Assembly (NCBI GenBank): GCA_001298575.1
Contig: LJCV01000188.1
Location: forward strand, 1-64,000
Source of the DNA: Actinobacteria bacterium OK074
Lineage (GTDB): Bacteria; Actinomycetota; Actinomycetes; Streptomycetales; Streptomycetaceae
Reading direction: 5' to 3'
DNA: 64,000 nucleotides
Of this stretch, positions 41,537-51,108 are shown in pieces. Each line of letters starts with the position of its first letter. Position 1 is the stretch's first letter. The position numbers were made by a program, and so were the translations under genes. The notes beneath the pieces were generated by a model. The model ran no database searches, was not told the DNA's origin, and was given only the letters and a program-made list of their open reading frames with translations.

Positions 41537-43621
41537 GTGGGGCAGGGGCGTTGGCGGAGTGTGCTGAGCGGGGTGTGGCGGAGCATCGCCGTGTGGGCGG
41601 TGTCCACGGTCACCATGCTCGTCCTCGCGGGGCTGCTGCCCGACTTCCGGCTGGAGTCGGCCGACGGCGACAGCGCCACCCGGATCGCGATCACCGCCGG
41701 GATCGGCGCCGCCGTCTTCGGCCTGCTGTCCTCCCTCGTATGGCCGCTGCTGGTACGGGCGTTGCTGCTGGTGCCCGCGCTGGTGCTCGGGCTGCTCGTG
41801 TTCTTCCTCAACGGCTCCCTGCTGCTCATAGCGCTCCGGGTCAACCCCTCCGGGCGCGGGGAGGCCGCCCCGGAGACCGCCGTCGTGGTCGCCGCCGTGA
41901 TGTCCGCGGTCGCCTCCGCCACCGGTGCCGCCCTCGCCGTACGGGACGACGACGCCTACCGGCGGCGGCTGTACCGGCTGGCCGACCGGCGCCGCCGGCG
42001 CGCCGCCGGGCACGCGCCCGGCAGCCCGGGGGCGGTCTTCCTCCAGCTCGACGGCGTCGGCCACGACGTGCTGCGCGACGCCGTCGCCAAGGGGCTGATG
42101 CCGACCGTCGCCGCCTGGCTCGCGCCGCGCGCGGACCGACCCGCGAGCCACCGCCTGACTGCCTGGCGCACCGACTGGTCCAGCCAGACCGGCGCCAGCC
42201 AGCTCGGCATCCTGCACGGCTCCAACCACGACGTGCCCGCCTTCCGCTGGTACGAGAAGGACACCCGCGAGGTGATGGTCTGCAACCGGCCCACCAGCGC
42301 GGCCGAGTTGCAGCGCCGGGCCGTCGAACGCACCGGTGACGGCGGCCTGTTGACCGTGGACGGGGCCAGCCGCGGCAACCTGTTCAGCGGCGGCGCCGAC
42401 GAGCAGGCCCTCGTCCTGTCCATCGCAGCGCGCCGCCGCGGCCGGGAGAACCGCTCCCGCGCGGGCTACTTCGCCTACTTCTCCGACCCCGCCAACGCGG
42501 TCCGCACCGCCATGTCCTTCGTCGCCGAAGTCGGCCGCGAGATCGGCCAGTCGACCCGGGCCCGGCTGCGCAAACAGCGGCCCCGGGTCGGGCGCGGCGG
42601 CCTCTACCCGCTGGTGCGCGCCTTCGCGACCGTCGTCGAACGGGACGTCGTCGTCGCCGCGGTCATCGGCGACATGTTCGCGGGCCGCAACGCCGTCTAC
42701 GCCGACCTGGTCGCCTACGACGAGGTCGCCCACCACTCCGGTCCGCGCAGCCGGGACGCGGAGAAGGTCCTCCAGCGCCTCGACCGCTCCCTCGCGCTGA
42801 TCGCCCAGGTCGCCGAGCACGCGCCGCGGCCGTACCGGATCGTCGTCCTGTCCGACCACGGGCAGAGCCCCGGCGAGACCTTCCTGACCCGTTACGGCCT
42901 GACGCTCGGTCAACTGGTGCGCGCGGGCTGCGGGTTGCCCGTGCCGCGCAAGGTGCGGCGCACCCACAGCGGCGCGGAGGCGCGGGCCGCCGTCCGGGCC
43001 GCGCTGCGCAGGCCCGTCGAGGAGGGCGCCGAGGAGTACCGGCCCGCGCAGGGCTCCGCGCCCGTCGTGCTGGCCTCCGGCAACCTCGGGCTGATCTCCT
43101 TCCCGGACGTGCCGCACCGGATGAGCAAGGAGGAGATCGACCGCCGTCACCCGGCGCTGCTGTCCACGCTCGCCAACCACCCCGGCGTCGGCTTCCTCCT
43201 GGTGCGCAGCGAGGAGCACGGCGGGGTGGTGCTCGGCCCGTACGGCGCCGAACTCCCGCTGCGCGAACTCGACCGCAGTCCGGGCCCGTTGGCGGACTTC
43301 GGCCCCGGTGCCGCCGACGCCGTACGGCGCACGCACTCCTTCGAGCACACCGCCGACGTGATGGTGAACTCCTGGTACGACCCGGCCGAGGGCGAAGTCC
43401 TCGCGTTCGAGGAGCAGATCGGGTCGCACGGGGGGCTCGGGGGCGAACAGGGGCGGCCGTTCCTGCTGTCGCCCACGACGTTCTCCGAACCGGTCGCGGA
43501 CGACGGGGAGTTGGCCGGGGCGGAGGGGATCCACCGGGTGCTGCGGCGGTGGTTGGGGGAGTGCGACGGGCCGCAGGTGCCCCTGCGCGCGGAGCCGCAG
43601 GGCGACGAACAGGCGGCATAG
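41537..43621 (+). CDS. Membrane-anchored alkaline-phosphatase-superfamily protein (phage-holin-family annotation)
   Basis: A 694-aa protein. The N-terminal 135 residues hold four membrane helices (for example VWAVSTVTMLVLAGLLPDF and LLLVPALVLGLLVFFLNGSLLLIAL), often labelled as a holin-like domain. The rest is a phosphodiesterase/phosphatase fold: VFLQLDGVGHDVL has the first metal aspartate, DWSSQTGASQLGILHGSNHDVPAF the nucleophile region (Ser/Thr), YADLVAYDEVAHHSG a D-x3-H pair, and VLSDHGQSPGE the D-H pair. It probably hydrolyses a phosphodiester at the membrane. GTG 41537 follows GAGGTGAG. A 12-bp terminator stem lies after it. Confidence 0.82.
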   Translation: MGQGRWRSVLSGVWRSIAVWAVSTVTMLVLAGLLPDFRLESADGDSATRIAITAGIGAAVFGLLSSLVWPLLVRALLLVPALVLGLLVFFLNGSLLLIALRVNPSGRGEAAPETAVVVAAVMSAVASATGAALAVRDDDAYRRRLYRLADRRRRRAAGHAPGSPGAVFLQLDGVGHDVLRDAVAKGLMPTVAAWLAPRADRPASHRLTAWRTDWSSQTGASQLGILHGSNHDVPAFRWYEKDTREVMVCNRPTSAAELQRRAVERTGDGGLLTVDGASRGNLFSGGADEQALVLSIAARRRGRENRSRAGYFAYFSDPANAVRTAMSFVAEVGREIGQSTRARLRKQRPRVGRGGLYPLVRAFATVVERDVVVAAVIGDMFAGRNAVYADLVAYDEVAHHSGPRSRDAEKVLQRLDRSLALIAQVAEHAPRPYRIVVLSDHGQSPGETFLTRYGLTLGQLVRAGCGLPVPRKVRRTHSGAEARAAVRAALRRPVEEGAEEYRPAQGSAPVVLASGNLGLISFPDVPHRMSKEEIDRRHPALLSTLANHPGVGFLLVRSEEHGGVVLGPYGAELPLRELDRSPGPLADFGPGAADAVRRTHSFEHTADVMVNSWYDPAEGEVLAFEEQIGSHGGLGGEQGRPFLLSPTTFSEPVADDGELAGAEGIHRVLRRWLGECDGPQVPLRAEPQGDEQAA

Positions 43622-43926
43622 CGGGGGGCTTGGGCTGCCCCGGGGTCCCCGGGCGGGCCGTTCCCCAGTACCCCCGGAGGACGGGGGAACGGCCCACCGT
43701 CGCGTCCGACCGGCCCCGACCCGCCGGGCCGGTGGGTGCGACCACCCGAGAGGGCTCAACCTGTCACCGGGTCCGGGGGCGGCACAGCGTGTTTTTCGGC
43801 CAAAGCGACTGGGCCACCGGCATATCGCGGCGCGTCCCGGCGGTCTCGGTTGTCCGCACCCCCGGCCGGAGTGTGATCGGATGGCGGGTACGGACCCGTA
43901 CGGGACCCCTCGCGAAAGGAAGAACC
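43622..43926. other. 305-bp gap upstream of osmC-like gene
   Basis: It contains the terminator at 43655-43695 and, close to the OsmC start, the inverted repeat GTACGGACCCGTAC (43888-43901), which overlaps where the OsmC promoter or operator should be. Nothing else is recognised. Confidence 0.6.
43655..43695. terminator. Terminator hairpin
   Basis: GGGCCGTTCCCC (43655-43666) pairs perfectly with GGGGAACGGCCC (43684-43695) over a 17-nt loop, 34 nt past the phosphatase-family stop. Confidence 0.7.
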
Positions 43927-44352
43927 GTGGCAACCACGCGCTCCGCACACACCGTCTGGGAAGGCAGTCTGCTTGAGGGCAACGGAGTCGTCACCTTCGA
44001 CTCCTCCGGCATCGGCGAGCAGGCGGTGTCGTGGCCGTCGCGCGCCGAGCAGGCCAACGGCAAGACCAGCCCCGAGGAGCTGATCGCCGCCGCCCACTCC
44101 AGCTGCTTCTCCATGGCCCTCTCGCACGGCCTGGCCGGTGCGGGCACCCCGCCCACCAAGCTGACCACCTCGGCCGACGTCACCTTCCAGCCGGGCACGG
44201 GCATCACGGGCATCCACCTCACGGTGGAGGGCACGGTCCCCGGCCTCGACGAGGAGGGCTTCGTCGCCGCGGCCGAGACCGCGAAGACGAACTGCCCGGT
44301 CAGCCAGGCGCTGACCGGCACGACGATCACGCTGACGGCGAAGCTGGCCTGA
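43927..44352 (+). CDS. OsmC-family organic hydroperoxide reductase
   Basis: A 141-aa protein of the OsmC/Ohr thiol peroxidase family. The two reactive cysteines are seen in AHSSCFSMALS (about residue 59) and KTNCPVSQAL (about 124), the usual spacing. PEELIAAAHSSC and VSWPSRAEQANGKTSPEEL place it in the OsmC subgroup. It reduces organic hydroperoxides in the cytosol and acts as a dimer. The GTG start at 43927 has AAAGGAAG upstream. A 14-bp palindrome 26 nt upstream of the start may be its operator. Confidence 0.9.
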   Translation: MATTRSAHTVWEGSLLEGNGVVTFDSSGIGEQAVSWPSRAEQANGKTSPEELIAAAHSSCFSMALSHGLAGAGTPPTKLTTSADVTFQPGTGITGIHLTVEGTVPGLDEEGFVAAAETAKTNCPVSQALTGTTITLTAKLA

Positions 44353-44404
44353 CCTCCGCCGTACCGCCGATGCCGCGTCCCCTGCCGTGGGGCGCGGCAT
44401 CGCC

Positions 44405-44476
44405 GTTTTCCGGGTACCCGACCGGCGGGGACGGGTGCTCGACCGGCAGGGCCGGGTACCCGATCGGCAGGGATCC
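44405..44476 (+). repeat. Degenerate GC-rich direct repeats between osmC and dnaK
   Basis: A unit resembling GGGTACCCGACCGGCAGGGA recurs about three times with substitutions. It lies just upstream of the dnaK paralogue's promoter and has no clear function. Confidence 0.5.
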
Positions 44477-44482
44477 GAGGGG

Positions 44483-44511
44483 TTGACAGCGGGCCGCTCA
44501 AGTTTTGTGCT
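44483..44511 (+). promoter_or_regulatory. Candidate promoter of the dnaK paralogue
   Basis: TTGACA (44483-44488) is a perfect -35 hexamer. A weak TGTGCT (44506-44511) lies 17 nt on. A CTCAAG within the spacer resembles half of an HspR (HAIR) site, but its partner is missing. Confidence 0.45.
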
Positions 44512-44578
44512 GGAGTCGGTGGAACCCCGTGCACGGTCGGCGGACGGGTCGGCGGACGGCTGAGGGAAGGCGACGACG

Positions 44579-46480
<1,902 letters not shown>

Positions 46481-46743
46481 TTCTTCCCCACGGAACGGCC
46501 CGGGTTTTCGCGGCCTTCGCAGAGCGCGGAGGGGAACGGACTTGGACGCCAACAGGACGGCAGGCAGGGCGACTTCGTGGCGTACGCGGGCGACGGCGAC
46601 GCCGGCCGCGGCACCGTCGGCAACGGCCGCCACGGTGACCGGACTCCAGTCGACGGCCACCCCGGCCGGCCACCCGGATCCGTTCGCGAACACGGCGGGC
46701 AACTGCGAGCCCAACGCCGTCGTGCAGCCCCGGGGCGCCGTCG

Positions 46744-47559
46744 TCACGGCTTGCGGCCGACCGCCACGTACAGCGGGGCGATTCCCTCGCTCGCGGCCAC
46801 GATGTCCTCGGGTTCCGGGCGCCACTCCAGGACCGGGACGACTCCGGGGGCGAGGAGTTCGAGGCCGTCGAAGAAGCGGGTGATCTCGGCCCGGGTGCGC
46901 GGGTGGAAGTGGGTGCCGCTCTGCTCCAGTACCGCGGTGGAGCCAGCCAGTTCCGCGGGGTTCATGTCGGCGGTGACCTGGGACAGCAGGAGGTGGCTGC
47001 CGGGGGCGAGGGCGTCGACGTAGCGCTTGATCAGCCCGTAGACGTCCTCGCCGTCCGTGCCGTCGGCCAGATAGTGGGTCATCGAGAGCAGGGACAGCGC
47101 GACGGGGCGGTCGAAGTCCAGGGAGTGGGAGGCCAGTTCGAGCAGGGCGTCCGGGTCGTGGACGTCGGCCTGGACGTACTCGGTGCTGCCCTCCGGGGTG
47201 CTGTGCATCAGCGCCTCGGCGTGCCGCAGCACGACCGAGTCGTTGTCGGCGTACACGATCCGCGCCCGCGGGTCGACCGTCTGGGCGATCTCGTGGAGGT
47301 TGGGTTCCAGGGGCATGCCCGCGCCGATGTCGAGGAACTGCCGCAGGCCGGCGTCCCCGACCGCGCGCACCGCCCGGTGCATGAAGCGGCGGTTGGCCTG
47401 GGCGCCGCGCCGGGCGTTGGGGTCCAGGGCGAGGATCTTGCGGCCCATCTCCTCGTCGACGGGGTAGTGGTCCTTGCCGCCGAGCCAGTAGTTGTAGAGG
47501 CGGGCCGGATGGGGGTAGCTGGTGTCGATGCGGCTGGGCGCTTCGTCGGGCCCGGTCAT
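46744..47559 (-). CDS. Methyltransf_19 (DUF574) SAM-dependent methyltransferase
   Basis: A 271-aa member of a methyltransferase family greatly expanded in Streptomyces. The N-terminal hallmark is DTSYPHPARLYNYWLGGKDHYPVDEE (about 12-36), followed by NRRFMHRAVRAV, the SAM-binding LRQFLDIGAGMPLEPNLHEIAQ and VYADNDSVVLRHAEAL. Substrates of this family are unknown. It lies 98 bp downstream of an XRE-DUF5753 regulator gene on the same strand, a frequent type of pairing, so the two probably act together. The 263-bp gap before it (46481-46743) has no supported gene. Confidence 0.9.
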   Translation of the reverse strand: MTGPDEAPSRIDTSYPHPARLYNYWLGGKDHYPVDEEMGRKILALDPNARRGAQANRRFMHRAVRAVGDAGLRQFLDIGAGMPLEPNLHEIAQTVDPRARIVYADNDSVVLRHAEALMHSTPEGSTEYVQADVHDPDALLELASHSLDFDRPVALSLLSMTHYLADGTDGEDVYGLIKRYVDALAPGSHLLLSQVTADMNPAELAGSTAVLEQSGTHFHPRTRAEITRFFDGLELLAPGVVPVLEWRPEPEDIVAASEGIAPLYVAVGRKP

Positions 47560-47657
47560 GGGGCGTCTCCTGCGGGGGTGCGGCGGGCGGCGGTCCTGCT
47601 CCTCCCGAACCCGCCCTGGAGGAAAGGCCGTTCGGAGCTGTCGTGCGGAACCTCGGG

Positions 47658-48521
47658 TCAGAACTTGTCGCGGTATTCCTGGAGGATCTTCTTCGTGCGC
47701 TGCGCGGAGGCCGCGTGCGCGGTGAGGTGGTCGAGCACTTCCAGGTGCAAGGCGACCTCGTCCCGGTCGTCCAAGTAGAGGGCGCCGGTGACCAGTTCAC
47801 TGTGCACCATGTCGGGCAGCTCCGGTTCCGCGAACCGCAGCAGGGTGAACGGGGCGTTGGTGGCCGGATGCGGGCCGCTCGCGAACTCGGCGACCTGGAG
47901 GGTGATCCGTTCGCTCTCGGCGGCTTCGAGGAGCCTGTCCAACTGCTCGCGCATCACCCGGGAGTCGATGCTGACGGGCCGCATCAGCACCGTCTCGTCC
48001 ATGACGGCCCAGAAGTGGGGCGCCTTCTCGCCGTTGAGCAGCTTCTGCCGGTCCATGCGCAGGGCGACATGGCGGGAGACGGCGTCGGGATGGTCCTGCC
48101 CGACGGTGCCTGCGTCCATGACCGCGCGGGCGTACTCCTCGGTCTGGAGCAGCCCCGGCACGAAGTGCGGCTCGTAGGACCGGATCAGCCGGGCCGCGTT
48201 CTCCAGGCTGACGTGCAGACTGAACCAGCTGGGCAGCACGTCGTGGTAACGCTGCCACCAGCCGGGCCGGTTGGCTTCCTCGGCCAGCGCGACGAAGGCG
48301 GTGACCTCGGCGACGGAGACGCCGTAGGTGGTGAGGAGCACCTCCACGTAGGGGATCTTCAGCCCGACCTCGGCGAGTTCCATGCGCCGTACGGTCGCCG
48401 GGGCCACCCGCAGGACGTGCGCGGCCTCCTCGCGCTTGAGCCCGGCGGCCTCCCGCAACTCCTGCAACCGCCGTCCGAGCACCACCTGTGCCACGGTGGG
48501 CGCGGCCCGCCGCTCGCTCAC
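47658..48521 (-). CDS. XRE-family regulator with DUF5753 domain (Scr1 type)
   Basis: A 287-aa protein. Residues about 10-65 are a Cro/C1 helix-turn-helix (LGRRLQELREAAGLKREEAAHVLRVAPATVRRMELAE). Residues about 90-280 are the DUF5753 domain: YEPHFVPGLLQTEEYARAVM, RQKLLNGEKAPHFWAVMDETVL and the C-terminal DMVHSELVTGALYLDDRDEVALH are its conserved blocks. Such proteins are common in Streptomyces, usually next to a DUF397 gene; here a Methyltransf_19 gene follows instead. Two GTG codons in tandem (48524, 48521) follow GGGGAGGC; I choose the second for spacing. ATG 48581 has no ribosome-binding site. Confidence 0.86.
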   Translation of the reverse strand: MSERRAAPTVAQVVLGRRLQELREAAGLKREEAAHVLRVAPATVRRMELAEVGLKIPYVEVLLTTYGVSVAEVTAFVALAEEANRPGWWQRYHDVLPSWFSLHVSLENAARLIRSYEPHFVPGLLQTEEYARAVMDAGTVGQDHPDAVSRHVALRMDRQKLLNGEKAPHFWAVMDETVLMRPVSIDSRVMREQLDRLLEAAESERITLQVAEFASGPHPATNAPFTLLRFAEPELPDMVHSELVTGALYLDDRDEVALHLEVLDHLTAHAASAQRTKKILQEYRDKF

Positions 48522-48743
48522 CACGCCTCCCCAAGCGCCGAAGTATGCGTGCAGTGTGGCATGTTCGCCGGGAAAGCTCATGTGCTCGGGACGTGTGTGT
48601 CCGGACGGTGATCCTGTGACGGACGGTGTGGACGCCTTCGCGGTGAGTCGTGCGGGTGCGCACGGGAGTCGGGGGCGCCGGGGGACCGGTCGGCGCCGGA
48701 CGCGACAATGACCGTACCGATGACCATCGTTGAGGAGTGGCGC

Positions 48744-49811
48744 ATGTACGACCGGCTGAACCCGTCCTGGGAGGCCACGGCGGTCTACCGGGCGCGGGTC
48801 CGCGGCTGTCTGCTCGGGGGCGCGATCGGGGACGCCCTCGGTCATCCCGTCGAGTTCGCCTCGCTGGAGAGCATCCGGGCCCGGCACGGCGCGGCCGGTG
48901 TCACCGCGCTCGTACCCCACCGCGGCGGGCCCGTCGCGCAGATCACCGACGACACCCAGATGACCCTGTTCACGGTCGAGGGCCTGAAGCGGGCCCACCA
49001 CTACGACCGCGCGCGGGGCCCGCGGGCCGCCTGGGGGTGGCAGGTGCGGGAGGCGTACGGCCGCTGGTTCGACACCCAGCGTCAGTCGGGCCCCGCCCCG
49101 GACGCCGACCCCGGCCTCGCCTCGCAGGCGTGGCTGTACGCCCGCCGCGCCCCCGGCAACGCCTGCCTGTCCGGGCTCGCGCAGGACTTCCGGCCCGACC
49201 CGGAGACCAGGCTCGGCCCGCCCGGACCGGTCAACCCGCAGTCCAAGGGCTGCGGCACCGTCATGCGCTCGGCCCCCTTCGGCCTCACCCGGGACACCCC
49301 CGAGACGGCGTTCGGCGTCTCCGCCCGCTGCGCGACGACCACCCACGGCCACCCCACCGGCTACTACGCCGCCGGTGCCCTCGCCGCGATCGTCGCCCAC
49401 CTCGTCGAGGGGGAGTCCCTGGAGGGAGCCGTCCTGCGTACCCTGCGGCTGCTGGCCCGCCACTCCGGGCACGAGGAGACCACGGCCGCGCTGCACCAGG
49501 CCCTCGACCTGGCCGCCGAGGGCCACCCGACCGCCGAGAAGGTCGAGTCCCTCGGCGGCGGCTGGGTCGCGGAGGAGGCCCTGGCGATGGGCGTGTACTG
49601 CGCCCTCGTCGAGCCCGACGTCCGCGCCGCCCTCCTGCTGTCCGTCAACCACTCGGGTGACAGCGACTCCACCGGCTCGGTCTGCGGCAACCTCCTCGGC
49701 GCCCTGCTGGGCGACCACGGGCTGCCGCAGGACTGGCTGGAACTGGTCGAGGGCCGCGCCGAGATCACCGTCCTCGCCGACGACTTCGCGACGGAGTGCG
49801 TACGGCACTGA
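48744..49811 (+). CDS. ADP-ribosylglycohydrolase-family protein
   Basis: A 355-aa all-helical, Mg2+-dependent hydrolase of the DraG/ARH3 type that removes ADP-ribose from proteins or small molecules. Metal-site motifs are RGCLLGGAIGDALGHPVEF (about residues 17-35), ITDDTQMTLFT (about 68) and NHSGDSDSTGSVCGNLLGALLG (about 300-320). I choose ATG 48744 because GAGGAG lies six nt upstream; the ATG at 48708 overlaps a GACAAT -10-like element. It diverges from the XRE regulator gene. No ADP-ribosyltransferase partner is visible nearby. Confidence 0.88.
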   Translation: MYDRLNPSWEATAVYRARVRGCLLGGAIGDALGHPVEFASLESIRARHGAAGVTALVPHRGGPVAQITDDTQMTLFTVEGLKRAHHYDRARGPRAAWGWQVREAYGRWFDTQRQSGPAPDADPGLASQAWLYARRAPGNACLSGLAQDFRPDPETRLGPPGPVNPQSKGCGTVMRSAPFGLTRDTPETAFGVSARCATTTHGHPTGYYAAGALAAIVAHLVEGESLEGAVLRTLRLLARHSGHEETTAALHQALDLAAEGHPTAEKVESLGGGWVAEEALAMGVYCALVEPDVRAALLLSVNHSGDSDSTGSVCGNLLGALLGDHGLPQDWLELVEGRAEITVLADDFATECVRH

Positions 49812-49831
49812 CGGCGGAGTGCGTACGGCAC
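49792..49831 (+). repeat. 17-bp direct duplication at the end of the ADP-ribosylglycohydrolase gene
   Basis: CGGAGTGCGTACGGCAC at 49792-49808 (last codons of the gene) recurs exactly at 49815-49831, just past the stop, with 6 nt between. Confidence 0.8.
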
Positions 49832-49964
49832 GGACGGCGCCGGCCGCGCACCGGGCGTGGGTACGACGGCCCCGACGGGGGATGTGTCAGGGTGGACCGA
49901 CATCCCCCGGCACGCGCTCCCCCGGCGCGGCCGGCGTCCCGTTCCGTCCGAGAGGAGCCAGGTC

Positions 49965-50270
49965 ATGTCCGTCGAACCCCTGTCGCAGAAGGAGATCGAG
50001 GAACGGCTGGCGGAGCTGCCCGGCTGGTCCGTCGACGGGGGCCGGCTCACCCGCACCTACCGGCTCGCCTCGCACTTCGCGGCGACCGCCATGGTCGTGC
50101 ATGTCGCCCAGGTCCAGGAGGAGTTGAACCACCACTCCGACCTCACCCTCGGCTACAACACGGTCGCCCTCGCCGTGCGGACACACAGCGCGGGCGGCGC
50201 GCTCACCGCACTCGACGTCGAACTGGCCCGCCGGGTGGCCGAGTTGGCGCCGGTGCACGGGGCGAGCTGA
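49965..50270 (+). CDS. 4a-hydroxytetrahydrobiopterin dehydratase (pterin-4a-carbinolamine dehydratase)
   Basis: A 101-aa protein of the PCD/DCoH family, which dehydrates the 4a-carbinolamine formed by aromatic amino-acid hydroxylases. The active-site signature is seen as QVQEELNHHSDLTLGYNTV, with the paired histidines; SQKEIEERLAELPGWSVDGGRLTRTY is the conserved N-terminal alpha-beta segment. A strong AGAGGAG precedes ATG 49965. It is followed 16 nt later by a methyltransferase gene, so they may be co-transcribed. No pterin-dependent hydroxylase is nearby. Confidence 0.9.
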   Translation: MSVEPLSQKEIEERLAELPGWSVDGGRLTRTYRLASHFAATAMVVHVAQVQEELNHHSDLTLGYNTVALAVRTHSAGGALTALDVELARRVAELAPVHGAS

Positions 50271-50286
50271 ACCGGGCCGGCCGCGG

Positions 50287-51027
50287 ATGCTCGACTACGA
50301 CAAGGAAGCCGACCGCTACGACGCGAGCCGCGGCGGCGAACCCCGGGCCGCGGCGGCGGCCGAGGCCGTGCTCACGCTGGTGCCGGACGGGGCACGGGAG
50401 TTGCTCGACGCGGCCTGCGGCACGGGCATCGTGACCCGGCGGCTCCAGGCCGCCCGCCCCGGGCTGCGGGTGACCGGTGTCGACCTGACCGAGGCGATGG
50501 TCCGCCCCGTCGCGGCCCGGCTGCCCGGTGCCGTCGTCCGCGCCGACAGCCGCCAACTCCCGTTCCCCGACGGAGTGTTCGACGCCGTCACGAGTGTCTG
50601 GCTGCTGCATCTGCTCGACGAAGCAGAGGACACCGCGGCCGTCGTCGCCGAGTGCGCGCGGGTGCTGCGGCCGGGCGGGGTGTGGGTCACCACGGTCGAC
50701 AAGGCCGCCGCGCACGACGTGGGCAGCGACATCGACGCGGTGCTCGCCCCGCGCCCGCGCCGCACCGCCCGGGACGCGGCCGACACCGTGACCGGGTACG
50801 CCGCCCGCCACGGCCTCGCCCCGGCCGGGCACGCCTCGTTCACCGGCCGCGGCCAGGGCCGCCGCCCCCGCAGCACGGTGGCGGACCTGCGGCGCGGCTG
50901 GTTCACCCGGATCCCGCCAAAGAGCCCGCTCGCGGCCCGGCTCGCGGCCCGCCTGGCACAGCTCCCGGACCAGCAACGCCCGCGCCCCGACCCGGTGTTC
51001 GGCCTGCGGGCGTTCCGCAAGACGTAA
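50287..51027 (+). CDS. Class I SAM-dependent methyltransferase
   Basis: A 246-aa protein. LLDAACGTGIVTRRLQAARPG (about 39-60) is motif I and VTGVDLTEAMVRPVAARL carries the ribose-binding acid. AVTSVWLLHLLDEAEDTAAVVAECARVLRPGG corresponds to the UbiE-like middle region. The C-terminal third (PRSTVADLRRGWFTRIP) is variable. The substrate is unknown. It sits close behind the dehydratase gene; a 37-nt stretch and then an inverted repeat separate it from the lyase gene. Confidence 0.85.
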   Translation: MLDYDKEADRYDASRGGEPRAAAAAEAVLTLVPDGARELLDAACGTGIVTRRLQAARPGLRVTGVDLTEAMVRPVAARLPGAVVRADSRQLPFPDGVFDAVTSVWLLHLLDEAEDTAAVVAECARVLRPGGVWVTTVDKAAAHDVGSDIDAVLAPRPRRTARDAADTVTGYAARHGLAPAGHASFTGRGQGRRPRSTVADLRRGWFTRIPPKSPLAARLAARLAQLPDQQRPRPDPVFGLRAFRKT

Positions 51028-51063
51028 CGGCCGACCCGGCAACTCCCCGGCGCACGGCGGCGA

Positions 51064-51103
51064 CTGAAGGACGGAACGGAACCCGCACCCGTCCTTCAGG
51101 AGG
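51064..51103 (+). promoter_or_regulatory. Hairpin abutting the ribosome-binding site of the PL11 gene
   Basis: CTGAAGGACGG (51064-51074) pairs perfectly with CCGTCCTTCAG (51089-51099) over a 14-nt loop. The last two bases of the 3' arm (51098-51099) are the first two of the Shine-Dalgarno AGGAGG (51098-51103) that serves GTG 51109. In DNA it could equally be a repressor operator. Confidence 0.55.
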
Positions 51104-51108
51104 CACCC

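Noticed and set aside
41537..42000. Prophage remnant suggested by a holin-like N-terminus
   Set aside because: No integrase, capsid, tail or lysin genes are nearby, and the protein is a fusion to a phosphatase-type domain.
43888..43901. GTACGGACCCGTAC as an established OhrR or other redox-regulator site
   Set aside because: It is palindromic and well placed, but I know of no consensus it matches, so it is only mentioned as a candidate operator.
41423..43948. An 841-codon minus-strand open frame opposite the membrane phosphatase gene
   Set aside because: No motif, and it is fully antisense to a gene with conserved metal ligands and a ribosome-binding site.
44483..44530. A HAIR (HspR) operator upstream of the dnaK paralogue
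   Set aside because: Only CTCAAG resembles a half-site. The inverted CTTGAGT partner at the right spacing is absent.
46481..46743. A small plus-strand gene around 46542-46740
   Set aside because: The frame is Ala/Thr/Pro/Arg-rich, runs into the antisense of the methyltransferase gene, and lacks a ribosome-binding site or recognisable homology. A decayed fragment cannot be excluded.
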